DNA of 64,000 bases, from contig JAUJNO010000005.1 of NCBI GenBank assembly GCA_030448125.1, positions 115,154-179,153 of the forward strand, in the 5' to 3' direction. Position 1 is the first letter of the stretch. Every line of letters begins with the position of its first letter. Below, piece by piece: positions 50,093 to 58,295 of this stretch. This stretch comes from Rubrobacteraceae bacterium. GTDB lineage: Bacteria; Actinomycetota; Rubrobacteria; Rubrobacterales; Rubrobacteraceae. A program made the translations under genes and the position numbers. The notes beneath the pieces were generated by a model. It made no database searches. It saw nothing but the letters and a program-made list of their open reading frames with translations, and was not told the origin of the DNA.

Positions 50093-50179
50093 TTACCCGT
50101 TCCTCCGACGCCGCTCCTTGTACTTGCGCCAAACGAACGGCGCGGCGAGGATCAGAACTTTTCTAAGCAAACTACCCAC
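50093..50179 (-). CDS. Tiny basic protein (28 aa)
   Basis: GTG at 50179 directly after GGAGGAACAA, a near-perfect ribosome site. It encodes MGSLLRKVLILAAPFVWRKY then KERRRRNG: one short hydrophobic stretch and a strongly basic tail. Such arginine-tailed peptides would sit at the membrane face. Confidence 0.5.
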   Translation of the reverse strand: MGSLLRKVLILAAPFVWRKYKERRRRNG

Positions 50180-50346
50180 TTGTTCCTCCTTCGGTCGAGA
50201 GAACCGGGGAAAAAGACCGGGGCGTAACAACCCCGGCCCTCGTCAGGTCCGTCGAGACCCCCGCAACAGATCGCTGTGCCTATAGGCCGGATCGAACACG
50301 TCCCACAGCGATCCGCCGGGCGGGACTACCGGTCTACCCTTTAGGA

Positions 50347-50559
50347 CTACTCGGACGACCGAGAGCCGGCCTTCGCCAGGCCGCGGCTTATCATGTAGGC
50401 GATCGACAAGTAGGTCACGAACCTCCACGCGTCGTACGCGTCGAAGGTATCGACCACATAGCTCGCGATCAGCACGGCGAGGACCGCCACCACGTAGACG
50501 ATGAGCTCCGTGGTCTTGTAGGCCGACTTGGTCTCGGTACCTTCCAAGGAAGCACCCAT
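50347..50559 (-). CDS. Small two-helix membrane protein
   Basis: 70 aa: TTELIVYVVAVLAVLIASYV and AWRFVTYLSIAYMISRGLAK, with a polar N-terminus MGASLEGTETKSAYK. Part of the membrane-protein array; function unknown. Confidence 0.7.
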   Translation of the reverse strand: MGASLEGTETKSAYKTTELIVYVVAVLAVLIASYVVDTFDAYDAWRFVTYLSIAYMISRGLAKAGSRSSE

Positions 50560-50642
50560 GTCTCGGGTAGAAGAAACCCTTCCGGCGTCTTATGTCATGC
50601 AACCCCTTTCCTCTGCCGCGTACACTTACGGCGCTCGATAGC

Positions 50643-50719
50643 TTCGCACACATTACTGTAAGCTATTGTCAGGAAAAACCAACTAAAAAATGGGTAAAAT
50701 GTACCAAAGGGTGTAGTGG
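50643..50719 (+). promoter_or_regulatory. Upstream block conserved in two paralogous loci
   Basis: The 77 bp before the HTH gene (GCACACATTACTGTAAGCTA ... CAAAGGGTGTAGTGG) recur at 58219-58295 with only three or so differences, while sequence further upstream differs. It is AT-rich for this genome. TTGTCA and TAAAAT elements are present, but 23 bp apart, so the promoter layout is unclear. Confidence 0.5.
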
Positions 50720-51547
50720 ATGTCTCAGAATATGCAGAACGAGGGACGCATGGCACAATCGCTAGAAAGAGATCTGCTGGGCGTTAAGGACGTCGCCGGG
50801 CTGATAGGGGTGGGTGAGGATACGGTGTGGCGCTGGTGCCGCGAGGGGACCCTGCCGTGCCTGAAGGTCGGCAAGCACTGGCGCGTGCGGCGGGAGGCCT
50901 TGGAGGACTTCCTGAGGCGTAGCGAGCGCCCCGCCACGCTCGTCGGCCAGCTTCGCTCGTTCTTGCGGGTGCCGGACAACGTACTCGCAATCGCCCAGAA
51001 CATGAACATTCTGCACCGCCTCGACGCGGCCTTCTTTCGGGTCGGCGAGGCGCAGGGCGGGTTGTTGGTGAAGTTTTATGGCGGCGAGGAGAAGTCCGAG
51101 TACGAGCTGCGCGCCCGATTCGAGAAAAACGGCCTGGAGGTCGGGCGTCTGGAGCGGGAGGGGCGTTTCCTCATGAGGCCCGAGGAAGACCCTTTGGGCG
51201 GGCGGGGGGACGAGCTCGGGCGGCTCATCGAGGAGGAGGCCGGCCAGGGGCGTACCTTGTGGGCCTCCTTCGATTGGGCCCTACAGGTAGACCAGAATAC
51301 GGCCTTGGAGCAGCAGGAGCGGTTGACCGAACTCGTCGACGCCCGGCAGCTCGTCGTCAAGACGGCCGTACTCGCAGAGATGGTCGACGAGTGGTCGGCT
51401 GCGGAGCTCAGGGCGGGCGCAGTCCTTGCACTCGGGCACGATTTTTGCCTCCGAGACCGGACTGTTGCTCGGGCGCGCGGCGCCGATGCCGCCGTCCTGA
51501 GAAGACGAGTGGGGGCGAAAGCGTTGATTCGGCAGTCTCTTGTATAA
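50720..51547 (+). CDS. Excisionase-type HTH regulator, copy 1 (3' end frameshifted)
   Basis: 275 aa. The N-terminal HTH of the excisionase/MerR-like kind reads LLGVKDVAGLIGVGEDTVWR then WCREGTLPCLKVGKHWRVRR. Residues 80-250 form an unknown domain (DAAFFRVGEAQGGLLVKFYG, EGRFLMRPEEDPLGGRG, DARQLVVKTAVLAEMVDEWS) that could be a sensory domain of the DcmR/MEDS kind, but I am not certain. A run of five T (51438-51442) replaces four T in copy 2 at 58.3 kb and shifts the last 35 codons. Confidence 0.75.
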   Translation: MSQNMQNEGRMAQSLERDLLGVKDVAGLIGVGEDTVWRWCREGTLPCLKVGKHWRVRREALEDFLRRSERPATLVGQLRSFLRVPDNVLAIAQNMNILHRLDAAFFRVGEAQGGLLVKFYGGEEKSEYELRARFEKNGLEVGRLEREGRFLMRPEEDPLGGRGDELGRLIEEEAGQGRTLWASFDWALQVDQNTALEQQERLTELVDARQLVVKTAVLAEMVDEWSAAELRAGAVLALGHDFCLRDRTVARARGADAAVLRRRVGAKALIRQSLV

Positions 51548-51663
51548 GAATGAGTGGAAGTGGATCCTCTCCCCGATATCAGAGGACCCACCGGGGTAGT
51601 AGGCTGCTATGGTTGCATAATAAGCGCCAAGAACAGGAGCGGAGGCTTAATCCTCATTCGGCA

Positions 51664-52109
51664 TTAAGACATACAAGAGCCCCAAGCGGCCCCGAATACG
51701 GCGTGGTCAAGGACCGGCAAAAGCACCTTCGGGGTCGGCTCCTTCCACGGCGGCAGGTCGACTCCGGTGAGGGGCAGCCAGGTGGCCCACCCCGCTCCCC
51801 AGGCCAGGAGCCCGAGTGCCGTGCCCGCGGCTGCCTCTCCAACCTTACTACCGCTCTCGCGGCGCAGGAGACCCATGACCGTGCCGATACCCACGCCGTA
51901 GGAGAGGTGGGCTACCGCGACAAGGGTGCGCCGGGCCCGGGCGACCAGTCGTCCACGAGGCCCAGCTCCTCTAGCCTGCTTACGACCTGCTGCGGTGCCG
52001 AGGTTCCCACAGCTCCAACTCGCGCCAGGGCCTCGCGGAACCCCGTGAGGACAATCGTGCCTCCGAGACCACCCAGCGCTCCGTGAAAGGCCCGTCGTGC
52101 AAAACCCAT
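51664..52109 (-). pseudogene. Small membrane protein split by a frameshift
   Basis: N-terminal frame: RAFHGALGGLGGTIVLTGFR and LEELGLVDDWSPG (52109 to about 51925). C-terminal frame: VAHLSYGVGIGTVMGLLRRE, AAAGTALGLLAWGAGWATWL, and LDHAVFGAAWG (to 51664). Together they make about 148 aa with three hydrophobic segments, DUF1440-like in appearance. One missing base in a G/C run near 51925 splits it. Confidence 0.7.
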
Positions 52110-52289
52110 GTTGTTCGCCCTTCTCTTCGAGTTACCCTTCTATAAGACCTACAATAGTATGATGACACTAAACGAGGCCTTGCGCAGCCCTAGAGAGAGG
52201 CTTGCACCTACAAGAAGGGGGTGCAGGTTGCTGTTTTCGAGAAGACGCCATGACGGCAGCTCGGTGAATAGCGGTGTCTGCTTACTCTC

Positions 52290-53134
52290 TTAGAGAGGTT
52301 GCTCGCTAAGGAACCCTCCGAGGGTCGATACGAACCGCTTGGGTTGCTCGACGTGAGGTAGGTGGCCACAGTTAGAGATGAGTTCGAGGGAGCCATCTTG
52401 CACGAGGGCGATCGCGTCTTTCGCCTGGGAGTAAGGAAGCACCCTGTCTTCGATCCCCCACACGATAAGCGTCGGCATCCGTAGTTGAGGGAATCGATCT
52501 AACAACACCTCGCGTTGTCCCATCGGGCCGACAACAGTGCGCACGGAACCAAGCGTAGCATCCGTAAAGTTCGGCAGCTGCGCCAGCTTGTACTGGTCCT
52601 TGACCCACTTCAAGGGAATTTGCCAGGGACGCGCGAAGAGTAGTAATGCCCGCCTAACTGCTCTCTGGTAAGCACCAAGACGTGTTTTGGCTAAAGCCCT
52701 CGCCAGCTCACCTGCTCCAGGGAGCGTAACTGCGGCCAGAACTGGGCTTACCGTGCGGCCCAAACCCGCGCTGTCGGAGAGGACGAGAGCAGAGACGCGC
52801 GCGGGCTCCGAGAAGGCCAAGTGCAAGGCGACGAGCCCACCGAACGAGTTGCCCACCACCACGGCGCGCTCGACCCCTACCGCGTCAAGAAACGAGTTGA
52901 CGAAGGATGCGGTGTAGGCCGGCGAATAATCGGGTGGCTCGTAACTGCCGTCGTAGCCGGGTAGATCTATGGCGTAGACGAGGTTGTTGCGCGCGAGGTC
53001 GGGCAGCACCCAGGACCACTCGCCCGAGCTTGTGCCCACACCGTGCAACAGCACCAAAGGTGGGCCTTCCCCGCCGTCAGGTAGCGAACCCTATGACCTT
53101 CGACGTCGATCGTCTTCTCTGCGAATTCGCTAAT
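52290..53134 (-). CDS. Alpha/beta hydrolase (frameshift near the N-terminus)
   Basis: From 53057 the frame is complete: VLLHGVGTSSGEWSWVLPDL (oxyanion), VVVGNSFGGLVALHLAF (nucleophile Ser), LIVWGIEDRVLPYS (acid) and ISNCGHLPHVEQPKRF (His). The expected first strand (EFAEKTIDVEGHRVRYLTAG) is in another frame at 53134-53080, so one indel near 53072 separates them. A ribosome site GGAGGTACAACA precedes an ATC/ATT, so the start is unclear. Related to meta-cleavage-type hydrolases; substrate unknown. Confidence 0.8.
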
Positions 53135-53305
53135 GATTGTTGTACCTCCTCGGTAGTAGACCGTTACAGTCGTAGTATTGCCCGGTGACCAAGAACGGGA
53201 GTTTGACAATGTGCTGTAGGAGAATATATACTTTTAGCACATAGTCTAAGGTTAGTCCCCGAGAATCAGAGCCGGATGACCGGCTGAGGAAGGAACATAC
53301 AGAAC

Positions 53306-54056
53306 ATGGACCAGCAGCAGAAGCAGAACATCAACCAGGCGAGCGAGCAGTTGACCGACTCCACCCAGCAGGCCTTCCGGATGATGGCCGACAGGACGGT
53401 GGCCTTGCAGGAGAGCAACCTGAGGCTCACCCAGAACTTCTTCCAGAACTTGGATAGAGCAGGTCAACAACCAGGCTCAGGGCACCCGCGAGGCCGCCCA
53501 GAACCTGCGGGATCAAGGCCAGCGCCAGCGGGAGGCCGTCGAGACGCTTTCCCAGGAGGCGACCAACGCGTATTCCGAGTTCCTCAACTCGGCGTTGTCG
53601 TTCTACCAGGAGGCATTGAGCACGGCTACGCAGGTCGGCCAGCAGAACATGCAGCAGGCCGCGCAGGCCACCCAGCAGGGCGTGCAGGCCGGGGTGCAGG
53701 CGGCGAGCCAGGCGGGCCAGCAGGCGATGGAGGCGACGAGTCAGGCAGGTCAGCAGGGGGCGCAGGCCGCCAACCAGGCCGCCCAGCAGGGTGCGGAGGC
53801 TACTGCTAACCAGTCCGCCCAGCAGGGCGCACGAGGCGGAGAGCAGGTCGCTCGGGCAGGTGCGTTCGCGGCTCAGAAGGTAGCCACCGGAGTGCATATC
53901 CAGGACTATGACAATTTGAACGTCGGTGAGATCGTCGAGCAGTTGGACAATCTCTCAGCCGATGAGTTGCAGAAGGTTCGCGTATATGAGAAGCAGAACA
54001 AGGACCGAGATAGCCTCATAGCGCAGATCGACCGTAGGATAAACGCCGCTGCGTAA
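53306..54056 (+). pseudogene. Phasin-like Ala/Gln-rich repeat protein, frameshifted once
   Basis: The first frame gives MDQQQKQNINQASEQLTDST, ALQESNLRLTQNFFQN to about 53454; after one extra T (AACTTGG) the other frame continues WIEQVNNQAQGTREAAQNLR and SALSFYQEALSTATQ, then about 90 residues of AQ-rich heptad-like repeats (AAQATQQGVQAGVQAASQAG). The tail NLNVGEIVEQLDNLSADELQ is a small helical domain. The amphipathic start resembles phasins that coat PHA granules; a PhaC-like gene is at 39.7 kb. About 250 aa if whole. Confidence 0.7.
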
Positions 54057-54087
54057 AATGGGTTGCTGCTCTAAGCAAATGTTGTGG

Positions 54088-54113
54088 GCCGGGGCTTCTG
54101 TACCCCGGCTTTC
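54088..54113 (+). terminator. Rho-independent terminator after the phasin-like gene
   Basis: GCCGGGG, an 8-base loop, CCCCGGC, then TTTCC, 31 bp beyond the stop codon. Confidence 0.75.
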
Positions 54114-54159
54114 CTATTGCCCTCAAAGACGGGGAGCGGGATTAGAGAAACGTAGGGGT

Positions 54160-54384
54160 TTAAGTCTCTTCTACGGTCTCTTCTACGAAGCCGTTGGATA
54201 CGCCGCGCAAGTAGGGCTCCGGATGCCTCAGATGCCAGTGCATCGCTTCGGCCTCCCCAAGTCTCCTAGACGAGGCGACAACGTCGAAAATGCTGCGTTT
54301 ATTCACACCTTCGGCGTCTTGGGCTCTACGGAGCCCTTGCAGCACTTCTGCGGGCACGGATACTCTGCCTTTCGGGTACTCCAT
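54160..54384 (-). CDS. Small unknown protein flanked by its own partial repeat
   Basis: 74 aa: MEYPKGRVSVPAEVLQGLRR, AQDAEGVNKRSIFDVVASSR, RLGEAEAMHWHLRHPEPYLR. The opening resembles small antitoxin or ribbon-helix-helix proteins, but I cannot assign it. The 5' half recurs in degraded form at 55153-55316, beyond the IS3 remnant. Confidence 0.4.
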   Translation of the reverse strand: MEYPKGRVSVPAEVLQGLRRAQDAEGVNKRSIFDVVASSRRLGEAEAMHWHLRHPEPYLRGVSNGFVEETVEET

Positions 54385-54423
54385 ACCAGAAGGTTATATA
54401 TCAGACTGAGAACAGTGCGCGGA

Positions 54424-55150
54424 AAGGAGAGCATTCACGACCCGGCATACCCACCGGAGTTTCGCCGAGAAGCTATCCGGCTGGTTAGAGCCTAGGACAT
54501 CCCATCCCCAGGATCGCCCGGGAGATCGTCCGAGCAGAACTGGGTAAACCAGGACGAGATCGACTCCAGCGAGCGAGAAGGGCTCACCACGGAGGAGAAG
54601 GAGGAGTTGCGCAAACTCAGGCGTGAGGTGAAGACCCTCCGTCAAGAGAAAGAGCGAAAAGCAGCGGCCTTCTTTGCCAGGGAAGAGATCGGGGGTCGGT
54701 GAGCATCTTCAAGCTCATCGACGCGGAGAAGGCCAGCTACCCGGTAGCGCTATGGATCAGGATGCTCGGAGTGTCCAAGATGAAACAACTGGTGCGAGGC
54801 CGTAGAAACGGCAGGACGCTTCTCATCGAGAAGATGTTAGCAGGAGCCGCGAGACTTTCGTACGGTCGTTCCTCGGAGTAAGATGCGGACGCAGGAGGGT
54901 AGCTCGACTAATGAGACGCGGGGCGGGTTTGTGAGGGGAAACGTCGAACCACCCGCCGCGATCCGCGGGTTTACCTGCTTCGTCTCGTCTACAGGGTCTG
55001 GCGCTCACGTACATCGAGAAGTTGGTGTCGACTCCCACATGAGGGCTGATGCTCTGGAGGCGTAAGCCATCTCGTGCATCATTCCGACCGCGGCGTCCAG
55101 TACACGGCGATCTCGTTCGGCAAGCGCCTCGACGAGGTCGGCATCGTCGA
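54424..55150 (+). mobile_element. IS3-family element remnant
   Basis: OrfA pieces: YPPEFRREAIRLVRA (54450-54494), then [20 protein letters not shown] and AAAFFAREE (54570-54690). OrfB pieces: IFKLIDAEKASYPVALWIRM LGVSK-type start (54702-54780) and VHHSDRGVQYTAISFG near 55075-55120, which belongs to the DDE integrase core. Most of OrfB is missing and no ends are recognised. Confidence 0.75.
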
Positions 55151-55152
55151 AA

Positions 55153-55316
55153 ATGGACAACGCGTTTATTCACACCTTCAGAGCGTGCTCGACGGCGTTT
55201 CCCCTACGGAGTAACATCTTCGAGTTGCGACGTAGGCTGCATTGCGTTGGCTACTCTCAATGGAAGGAGTGCCTGTTCGTAGATGTACCCGTCCACATAC
55301 CAGAACATTATATATA
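55153..55316 (-). repeat. Degenerate repeat of the 54.3-kb small gene
   Basis: Stretches such as CGTTTATTCACACCTTC, CCCTACGGAG and CATACCAGAA-ATTATATAT match 54288-54408 in order. With the IS3 remnant between them, this is a duplication or an old insertion that copied the gene. Confidence 0.55.
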
Positions 55317-55452
55317 GCTGGGTTACGTCGATGGCAGAGTTGCTCTGACGCTCCGGTTGCCCTAGCTCCCGACAATGAGCATCACCAGCAGCCTAGTTTC
55401 CGGGAAGACAACTGCTCTCGGAAAGTGCGTGAATAAAGGCTAGTTGCCTCTA

Positions 55453-55581
55453 GAGTGTGTCTGATGAAACAACTGGTGCGAGATTCAAGCTCCACACGTG
55501 CCCGTTTTGGCCTCTTCGCGTGCTCAAACGGCCCTTGTCGGGCGACTTTCGGCCTTCTCGTGCGAGCTGTCAGACACACCC
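55453..55581. mobile_element. MITE-like element of about 129 bp
   Basis: GAGTGTGTCTGA (55453-55464) and TCAGACACACCC (55570-55581) are inverted repeats with one mismatch, flanked on both sides by TA (CTA and TAG). There is no coding frame. The tip GAGTGTGT is shared with the IS5-type ends at 30291/31854. The interior begins with 20 bp also found in the IS3 remnant (GATGAAACAACTGGTGCGAG at 54779). Confidence 0.55.
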
Positions 55582-55587
55582 TAGCCG

Positions 55588-55887
55588 CTACGCATCGAAG
55601 TTGGTAACAACGAGGGTGATTTCTTGGATCGGATCCTCCTCCCGCCGCCTCGGTATGGGTACCGTGATCGCGGTCCACCACCTTGAAGCGCATTTCGCTC
55701 TCTCCCTGCTGCTCCTTTATGTTGCTGGTTGGCAGGTCGAGTCCTCGGTCGGCAAGCCAACGATCTCGCCTACCTCGGGGATCTCTTGTGGATTCGTCTT
55801 CCTAGAGTAGATCGTGGGCATGTCTTGCTCCGCCAATCCTGCAGCGGGACCGGGAGGACGATACTTGAAGGTAACATGTGCCTGCAT
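55588..55887 (-). pseudogene. Small unknown protein, frameshifted
   Basis: ATG 55887: MQAHVTFKYRPPGPAAGLAE, then MPTIYSRKTNPQEIPEVGEI; the frame shifts near 55740 to LPTSNIKEQQGE and MRFKVVDRDHGTHTE, and again to reach EEDPIQEITLVVTNFDA and the stop at 55588. About 100 aa if joined. No family recognised. The MITE lies 6 bp beyond its end. Confidence 0.5.
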
Positions 55888-55899
55888 GGGTAGGCTCTT

Positions 55900-56285
55900 C
55901 TCCTTGGCTTAGGGTTGGAATAGTGTAGCGGAATAAGCGAGCCGTTTAATACCCCCCGTATCCAGAAAGTACGAGCGACGGGAAAGGCATTAGGCTCATC
56001 AAGACTTCGGTCTTCTCACACGCTTGACCGGCGTTTCTAAGAAGACCTTTCACCGGCAGCCTGATTTCTCAGGAGGCTTCCTCTCGGCAGCTCAGCGAAT
56101 AGAGGTAGCCCGAGACCAAGCGGGTAGGCGCAAGAAGGTGCACCCACGGCACATCAATTCGATACTTATCCTCAATCTTCCGAGGCCAGCCCGGCTTCTG
56201 GTAGAGTCGAGAAGTGTTATCCTCAACCGTGTGGTTCTATCGGAAGAGACCGGAGGAAGCACGAGCCGACGAGTTTAGCTGTTAC
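55900..56285. other. Region without a recognised gene
   Basis: Short frames only. No protein family, RNA gene or terminator seen. It may hold the lost left end of the IS256-type element that follows. Confidence 0.4.
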
Positions 56286-56289
56286 GCAA

Positions 56290-57275
56290 GGCGATGATCG
56301 AGCACGAACTGAAGGAGGGCGTCCCGCGTGTCATGGACTGGAGGTCGAGGAGCACGCGGACGCCACGAGCGCTCGGCCGGGCGCACTGGGCAAGCAACGG
56401 CTACCGGGAGAGGAGTTGGGGCACCCGGGTGGGCCCCGTCGAGCTGAGGGTCTCTCTGTGGAGCCGCGCAGGCGCGCCGAGAGGGCGCTATCTGCGTTGG
56501 TACTCTGGCGTCCATCAAGGTGGAGATCTGGTCAAGACCCTCGGGATGGGAGGCATCTCCAAGAGCCAAGTCCGCCGAAGCCGACTCGCGCGTTGCGAGG
56601 CTTACGGGTCGATGCCACCACGTCAGGCTCGCCATCCGGTGGCGGTGGTGAGGGTCAACGGGAACGGCGAGCGCGAGGTTCGTCAGCGAACGGGCTTTCT
56701 GACGTCCTTCCTGCGCTCGGGTTTCCAAGGCTCGTGACCAGCGACGCGCACCGGGGCCTCAATCAAAGGGGCATCGAAGCGGTCTTGGTGGGCGGCGTGG
56801 CAGAGGTGCCGGGTGCATTTCATGATCTTTCCAAGGCCCAGCAGGCAGGTCTTCCAGCCCGACGCCCGGGGCGCCCGCGAGCAGTGGCGCAGGGTCGCTG
56901 ACGGCTTCCGTTCTAGCTTCCCCAAGCTCGCCGAGCTGATGGATGAGGCCGAGGAGGACGTGCTTTCCTACGCCATCTCTACGCCTCTTCCCGACGGAGC
57001 ATTGGCAAAAGATCTGGTCGAACAACCCGCTCGAAAGGCTCAACAAGGAAGTGAAGAGGAGGACGGAGGTGGTGGGCCTGAAGCGGCCCTCGTGCGGCTG
57101 GTGCGCCGTGCTCTCAGAGCAGCACGACGATTGGCAGGTCGGCAAGCGTCAGCGCGGGGTCCTTGGCGAGCTAGAACGGAAGGAGGAGATGGCAGAGCAG
57201 CCGGAGTTGGTAGCAGGCTAGACAGCAGAGAGGATCGGGACCGCACGAGGCAGATTTACACACTTGACGGGACAC
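56290..57275 (+). mobile_element. IS256-family (mutator type) transposase remnant
   Basis: Fragments in order and in changing frames: NGYRERSWGTRVGPVELRV, DLVKTLGMGGISKSQV, VNGNGEREV, VTSDAHRGLNQ, REQWRRVADGFRSSFPKLAE and HWQKIWSNNPLERLNKEVKR, with AVLSEQHDDWQVGKR at the end (57220). This is the full length of a mutator-type transposase with more than eight frame changes. GCAGATTTACACACTTGACG near 57250 resembles an IS256-type terminus; the left end is not found. Confidence 0.8.
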
Positions 57276-57325
57276 ATACCGGCTTCTTACTACGCTCCTA
57301 ACGCCGCTGTCTGACGGGGAAGCGG

Positions 57326-57826
57326 TTAGCGGCTTCCGTAGGTGTCGATCTCCTCTGTAAGGAGCCGTTGGTACTCTTCGTCCATCAGGGGAGAGGTGAT
57401 CATGAAGTCCGCCGAAGCCCTGTTGCAGGCTACGGGGATGTTCCACAGCACGGCCATCCGCATGAGGGCCTGAACGTCTGTATCGTGGGAGACGGGTGTG
57501 AGAGGGTCCAAGAAAAGATCAAAAAATCGATGTCCCCCTCGCTGATCTTCCCCCGATCTGCAGGTCTCCCCCCAAAGGACCGTGCAGGAGTGTGCGAACC
57601 TCAAAGCCGAGTTCGTCCTCCAACTTTCGCCGGTCGATCCCGTAGCGAACAGCTCGTGGTGGGCCAGACGCTCTTTGTTGTCTTTCGCCCATTGGACCAA
57701 GTCGGACTTGGTGTTGTCGTGGGCCAGGAGGGCTATCCTCTTTGCCTTTCCATCGGAAAGGTTTTGCGTTCCATGCGGCTTGTTGCCTCCTTTTTGCGGG
57801 ACGGGCGCACTAGCAAGATGCTCCAA
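57326..57826 (-). CDS. mgsA: Methylglyoxal synthase with a scrambled central segment
   Basis: 166 codons open. The start (KRIALLAHDNTKSDLVQWAK, FATGSTGE) and end (DPLTPVSHDTDVQALMRMAV, NIPVACNRASADFMITSPLM) are classic MgsA, which turns dihydroxyacetone phosphate into methylglyoxal. Between them about 35 residues read out of frame: the DNA encodes LEDELGFEVRTLLHGPLGGD and SEGDIDFLIF in other frames, and at least three indels in homopolymers (57530-57625) net back to the original frame. The enzyme as given would lack part of its active site. Confidence 0.85.
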   Translation of the reverse strand: MEHLASAPVPQKGGNKPHGTQNLSDGKAKRIALLAHDNTKSDLVQWAKDNKERLAHHELFATGSTGESWRTNSALRFAHSCTVLWGETCRSGEDQRGGHRFFDLFLDPLTPVSHDTDVQALMRMAVLWNIPVACNRASADFMITSPLMDEEYQRLLTEEIDTYGSR

Positions 57827-57861
57827 TACCTTGATAAGAAGGTCGGAGGTTCACGCTCGTG

Positions 57862-57898
57862 AAAAGGCCGGAGCCCCGAAGGATACCCCGGCCTTTTT
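57862..57898. terminator. Bidirectional terminator hairpin
   Basis: AAAAGGCCGG (57862-57871) pairs with CCGGCCTTTT (57888-57897) around 16 bases, with T and A tracts on both sides. It lies between mgsA and the Ala/Gln-rich gene, both on the minus strand, and so ends the latter. Confidence 0.75.
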
Positions 57899-57918
57899 CG
57901 CTTCTACCCTTAAGGGTT

Positions 57919-58174
57919 TTAGCGGTTCGACTTGGCTATTGCCATACCCAGAAAGATGCCGACAATCAAGGCCACGAAGCCAGATGCAACAGCCGCCGTT
58001 GACACCGCAGCTGCTTGTGTCGCTGCCTGGCCAGCCTGCGTCTGCCTGTGTCGCCTGCGCTCCTGCTTGGGTCGCTGCCTGTGTTGACTGCGCTCCTGCT
58101 TGGGTCGCCGCCTGCACGTCGAGGTCGTGTCTTAAGTTCTGCACGTCTTGCTGAACATCGTTGCTCTCAGTCAT
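57919..58174 (-). pseudogene. Small Ala/Gln-repeat protein with a C-terminal membrane helix, one frameshift
   Basis: ATG 58174 after AGGAGAGGA: MTESNDVQQDVQNLRHDLDV, then QAATQAGAQ repeats. One extra base near 58030 breaks the frame; the other frame continues STAAVASGFVALIVGIFLGM AIAKSNR-type helix to a TAA at 57919. About 84 aa if whole. The A-x-x-A-T-Q-A-G repeats echo the phasin-like and DUF3618 proteins. Confidence 0.65.
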
Positions 58175-58295
58175 TCCTCTCCTCTGATCGTCAGTCCGGC
58201 TCATCCGGAATGTGTATCTTTGCACACATTACTGTAAGCTATTGTCAGGAAAAACCAACCAAAAAATGGGTAAAATGTATCAAAGGGTGTAGTGG

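Noticed and set aside
50720..51547. Phage integration module, because of the excisionase-type HTH
   Set aside because: No integrase or attachment repeats are nearby; this HTH is widespread in ordinary regulators and here is fused to a larger domain.
53640..53820. Short-period repeats that could be a CRISPR or DNA repeat array
   Set aside because: The periodicity follows codons for Ala/Gln-rich repeats, units vary in length, and there are no spacers of constant size.
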